The notes under the pieces were generated by a model. The model was not told the origin of the DNA, did not search any database, and saw only the letters and a program-made list of their open reading frames with translations. The position numbers and the translations under genes are program-made. Below are positions 7,101-8,600 of a DNA stretch of 8,600 bases, one piece after another (position 1 is the first letter of the stretch; each line of letters begins with the position of its first letter). The stretch comes from an uncultured Muribaculaceae bacterium (lineage in GTDB: Bacteria; Bacteroidota; Bacteroidia; Bacteroidales; Muribaculaceae), in contig CAJUIJ010000104.1 of assembly GCA_910586175.1 (NCBI GenBank), positions 1-8,600 on the forward strand, given 5' to 3'.

Positions 7101-7223
7101 CGTCCGCAAATCCGAAAGCGCGGTGATGTCGTTGACGCGATAATCAAATTGGACGCAGGGCAATTTGAGGTCGCGGCAAACTCCTATTCCTACATCAGCC
7201 GACGGGCGGTGATGCCCCGATGA
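7101..7223 (+). other. Coding-like fragment, strand ambiguous
   Basis: The plus-strand frame from 7101 reads RPQIRKRGDVVDAIIKLDAG and ends at TGA 7221-7223 with no good start upstream. The minus-strand frame over the same bases (7089-7337) ends DYRVNDITALSDLRTWGK at TAG 7089. Over codons 7101-7220 GC at positions 1 and 3 is equal (25 of 40 each) and lower at position 2 (18 of 40), so composition does not choose a strand. Either could be the tail of a decayed gene or chance. An 8-bp inverted repeat lies inside. Confidence 0.2.
7144..7168. repeat. 8-bp inverted repeat
   Basis: TCAAATTG (7144-7151) and CAATTTGA (7161-7168) are perfect reverse complements with a 9-base spacer. Spacing of about 17 bases between arm centres would suit a dimeric DNA-binding protein. 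No promoter was recognised beside it. Confidence 0.45.
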
Positions 7224-7523
7224 TGCAGCCGAGGTGGTGGGTTGGCGGTTGTGTCCGGGTGGAACGTGGCACGGATGCGTTGCAGAGACCCCAAGGAAGG
7301 CCGGGGTGTCGCCGTGGTATGAGTTGCCGCGCCACATTCCTGTTATGTCCGGGCCGGTCCACTCTCGGCAGCATCATTCACATATCCCGGAAGCACGTCG
7401 GGTTGATGTCGTGGCAAGCGTGGCGGTGGTGGCAGGGCGCATAGCAGAGGTGGCCGGGGCCAAAGGGCGGTGATGAAAGGCGGAGCAATGCAGCCCAACC
7501 GAAAAGCTCGGCCATAAGAGCCT

Positions 7524-7612
7524 CTGCCGTGGCAGTGGGTTGTTGGACGAATGAAGGTTTTCGATTGATGCGTAATGACCGCTCGGCCTTGCATCAGCGA
7601 CCGCCACGGCAG
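7524..7612. repeat. Nested inverted repeat (10-bp outer, 6-bp inner)
   Basis: CTGCCGTGGC (7524-7533) and GCCACGGCAG (7603-7612) are perfect reverse complements. They enclose 69 bases in which TGATGC (7566-7571) pairs with GCATCA (7591-7596). GCTCGGCC is also repeated directly at 7506-7513 and 7581-7588. The nesting suits a folded RNA, but in GC-rich DNA an isolated 10-bp match across 69 bases is not strong evidence. Confidence 0.35.
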
Positions 7613-7665
7613 CCGGAGCGGAGTTGTGTGCCGCCGCGCCGTGCTTGGGGTATGGGGAGGGGATT

Positions 7666-7713
7666 GTGTCGATGTGTCGAGATGCCAATAAGTCGTAATG
7701 TCCTTGTATCGTT
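7666..7713. repeat. Octamer array 1: six phased degenerate 8-bp repeats
   Basis: Six consecutive octamers: GTGTCGAT, GTGTCGAG, ATGCCAAT, AAGTCGTA, ATGTCCTT, GTATCGTT. Against RTRTCGNT they score 8, 7, 6, 6, 7 and 8 of 8. The phase is strict with no spacer. A further unit, ATATCGTC, sits in the same phase at 7730-7737. Minus-strand frames across it give repetitive His/Asp/Ile/Thr-type peptides, which I read as a by-product. It may be iterons, a partition site or a binding array. Confidence 0.65.
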
Positions 7714-7980
7714 GCCGATGTCAAAGCGCATATCGTCGGGGCTGTGCGTCGCCCGGAGGTGTGCAGCCGATAGCGCAGCGGCGGCGCGGAGTGGATGAGC
7801 GAAGCCGTGGCAAGACTACCCCCGACCGCAGGGAGAAGGCTCTAACGAGCGCAGGGAGTTTGTGCCTGTGGGGTGTCGTCACGAAAGCCTCGCCCATCTT
7901 TCTCGGCGCTGACGTGTAGCGTAGGCTGCAAGCCGCAGGGCGTCTGTCGGCCCCGGTGTGCGCCATGATGTCGGCAATGG

Positions 7981-8028
7981 GTGTCGGCATATCGACGTGC
8001 CGCTGTATCATTATGTCGTTGTGTCGTG
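7981..8028. repeat. Octamer array 2: six phased degenerate 8-bp repeats
   Basis: Six consecutive octamers: GTGTCGGC, ATATCGAC, GTGCCGCT, GTATCATT, ATGTCGTT, GTGTCGTG. Against RTRTCGNT they score 7, 7, 7, 7, 8 and 7 of 8. This is cleaner than array 1 and has the same length (48 bases), period and orientation, 315 bases to the right. Just left of it, ATGTCGGC at 7968-7975 is one more unit, out of phase by five bases. Confidence 0.7.
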
Positions 8029-8245
8029 GCGGTTGTGCGCGATGGTGGCCGATGTTCCTCTGCCGGGCGTTGTGCGGTGGCGGATCAGGGCGTGGACGCG
8101 AGGGTGTGAGCGGAGGTGGCGCGGCGACAGTGAGCGCGGCAAGGCTCGGAGTGTTTGAACACCGCCGCCGGGTGTCGGTCTGAACTGTGTTCAAGGCTCT
8201 CTCTTAAAAGCCGGAGTGAAGCCGTGGCGTAACGTGGCGGTTGTG
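8025..8245. repeat. 13-bp direct repeat
   Basis: CGTGGCGGTTGTG occurs at 8025-8037 and 8233-8245, and its last 11 bases also occur at 7243-7253. The first copy overlaps the end of octamer array 2 and the second lies in a coding-like fragment. It may be chance in G-rich DNA. Confidence 0.25.
8155..8194. repeat. 8-bp inverted repeat
   Basis: TTGAACAC (8155-8162) and GTGTTCAA (8187-8194) are perfect reverse complements 24 bases apart. The left arm is itself part of a small palindrome, GTGTT-TG-AACAC (8151-8162). It lies just upstream of the small plus-strand frame starting at 8216. Confidence 0.35.
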
Positions 8246-8371
8246 GAGCGACAGACGCCGGAGCAGTATGCGGAGGTGTCGGAGCGGAACAATTTGAGAG
8301 TGTGCCGGGGCCAACACCCGACGGCAGAGGGCAACAAGCGCAGCGCGGAACTCGGAGCCGCCGCCAAGTGA
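8216..8371 (+). CDS. Possible small protein or remnant of a broken gene
   Basis: Seen: a plus-strand frame open from 8159 (after TGA 8156-8158) to TGA 8369-8371. GTG 8216 is the best start, giving 51 residues beginning VKPWRNVAVVERQTPEQYAE, then charged, ending SAELGAAAK. Third-position GC over the 50 codons from 8219 is about 84%, against about 62% at first and 52% at second positions. This is the order expected of real genes in GC-rich DNA, and it favours this frame over the minus-strand frame 8204-8494. I recognise no family and see no clear ribosome binding site. It may be a fragment: the same frame stays open after its stop until 8500, and another frame continues to 8528. A frameshifted or stop-interrupted C-terminus of a larger lost gene is therefore plausible. 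Confidence 0.3.
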   Translation: MKPWRNVAVVERQTPEQYAEVSERNNLRVCRGQHPTAEGNKRSAELGAAAK

Positions 8372-8456
8372 GCCGCCGCGCGCCGGAGCGATTGCGTCGA
8401 AGCGGCCTGTGCCTGTAAGCCGCCGCCTCACAACGCTATGGGTGGGATTGGGGATA

Positions 8457-8528
8457 ATGCAAACGGCTACCCTCACGGGCAACCTGGCAATCAACCATGA
8501 GAAATCCGATTACACCATTGTCCAATAA
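8457..8528 (+). CDS. Possible very small ORF, coding-like tail
   Basis: ATG 8457 to TAA 8526-8528 gives 23 residues starting MQTATLTGNLAINHEKSD. The frame is open upstream as far as 8298, so this could be the end of a longer remnant that overlaps the preceding small ORF in another frame. GC falls in the order third, first, second codon position (14, 11 and 8 of 22), which suits coding. No recognisable family, and too short for certainty. Confidence 0.22.
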   Translation: MQTATLTGNLAINHEKSDYTIVQ

Positions 8529-8596
8529 AGCCAATAATAATTAAGACGAGCAAACTGGCCGGAAAGTAAACAAGTAAGTCGAGATTGAAAAGGAAA

Positions 8597-8600
8597 ATGA
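8597..8600 (+). CDS. Possible start of a rightward gene at the window edge
   Basis: ATG at 8597-8599 follows AAAAGGAAA, with AGGA ending three bases before the ATG. It is preceded by an AT-rich leader (8500-8596) that contrasts with the GC-rich DNA before it, as is usual ahead of a gene in Bacteroidales. Only the start codon is in view, so nothing can be said about the product. No TAnnTTTG box was found in the leader. Confidence 0.3.

Larger units (their letters stand above)
6713..8215. other. Gene-poor, structure-rich region upstream of the tape measure
   Basis: No frame here has a convincing start, length and composition together. The longest minus-strand frame (7721-8194) is rich in His, Pro, Arg and Thr and lacks any domain-like pattern. 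What the stretch does hold is a run of inverted repeats (6705-7168), a nested inverted repeat (7524-7612) and two octamer arrays (7666-7713, 7981-8028). It also holds scattered short direct repeats: GCGGTGATG at 7120, 7206 and 7467; CGCAGGGAG at 7827 and 7850; and TGGCGGTTGTG at 7243 and 8027 (third copy at 8235, beyond this stretch). I found no tRNA, rRNA or CRISPR array. It lies between leftward tail genes and a possible rightward gene at 8597, so it may be a control, replication, transfer or partition region. Confidence 0.6.

Noticed and set aside
7666..8028. CRISPR array
   Set aside because: The units are 8 bp, degenerate and contiguous, without unique spacers and with no cas genes.
7721..8194. 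A 157-residue minus-strand frame across octamer array 2
   Set aside because: The His/Pro/Arg/Thr-rich product lacks hydrophobic patterning, and its repetitive part is a translation of the octamers. It would change my mind if homologues were conserved.
1..8600. Diversity-generating retroelement, expected near some Bacteroides phage tail genes
   Set aside because: No reverse transcriptase and no template/variable repeat pair with adenine-specific differences are visible.

Overview
The window most likely comes from a member of the Bacteroidales or one of their phages. Two of the three leftward genes are preceded by a perfect TAnnTTTG box, and the third by a one-mismatch version. This is the -7 element of Bacteroides-type promoters, and none of the three has a convincing Shine-Dalgarno. 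GC content is about 55-60% in the tail genes, so I cannot name a genus; a GC-richer Bacteroidales host or an element with its own composition is possible.

Left and centre (1-6712), all on the minus strand: a phage tail module. It reads leftward from a 1502-residue tape measure protein (2154-6662), through a small AT-rich predicted lipoprotein gene (1615-2100), into a large tail or baseplate-type protein that runs off the left edge (<1-1562). The tape measure sets tail length and is ejected with the DNA. The partial protein occupies the slot where siphophage and Mu-like clusters carry tail-tip or hub proteins. The lipoprotein gene has about 36% GC against roughly 57-70% in sampled tape measure DNA and has its own promoter-like box. 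It looks like a moron, a foreign gene inserted in a structural operon, and may act on the bacterial envelope.

Right (6713-8600): about 1.5 to 1.9 kb with no convincing long gene. Tail chaperone and tail tube genes are normally found upstream of a tape measure and are absent here. Instead the stretch is rich in structure: a 9-bp palindrome over the -33 element of the tape measure promoter, a 16-bp stem with an inner hairpin, a 9-bp GC-rich hairpin, several other inverted repeats, and two arrays of six phased octamers each (7666-7713 and 7981-8028, consensus RTRTCGNT). Short coding-like remnants lie on the plus strand near 8216-8528, and a possible rightward gene starts at 8597. The region therefore looks like a control, origin, transfer or partition region between divergent units, a piece of another mobile element joined to the phage tail genes, or an assembly join. 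The sequence alone does not decide between these.
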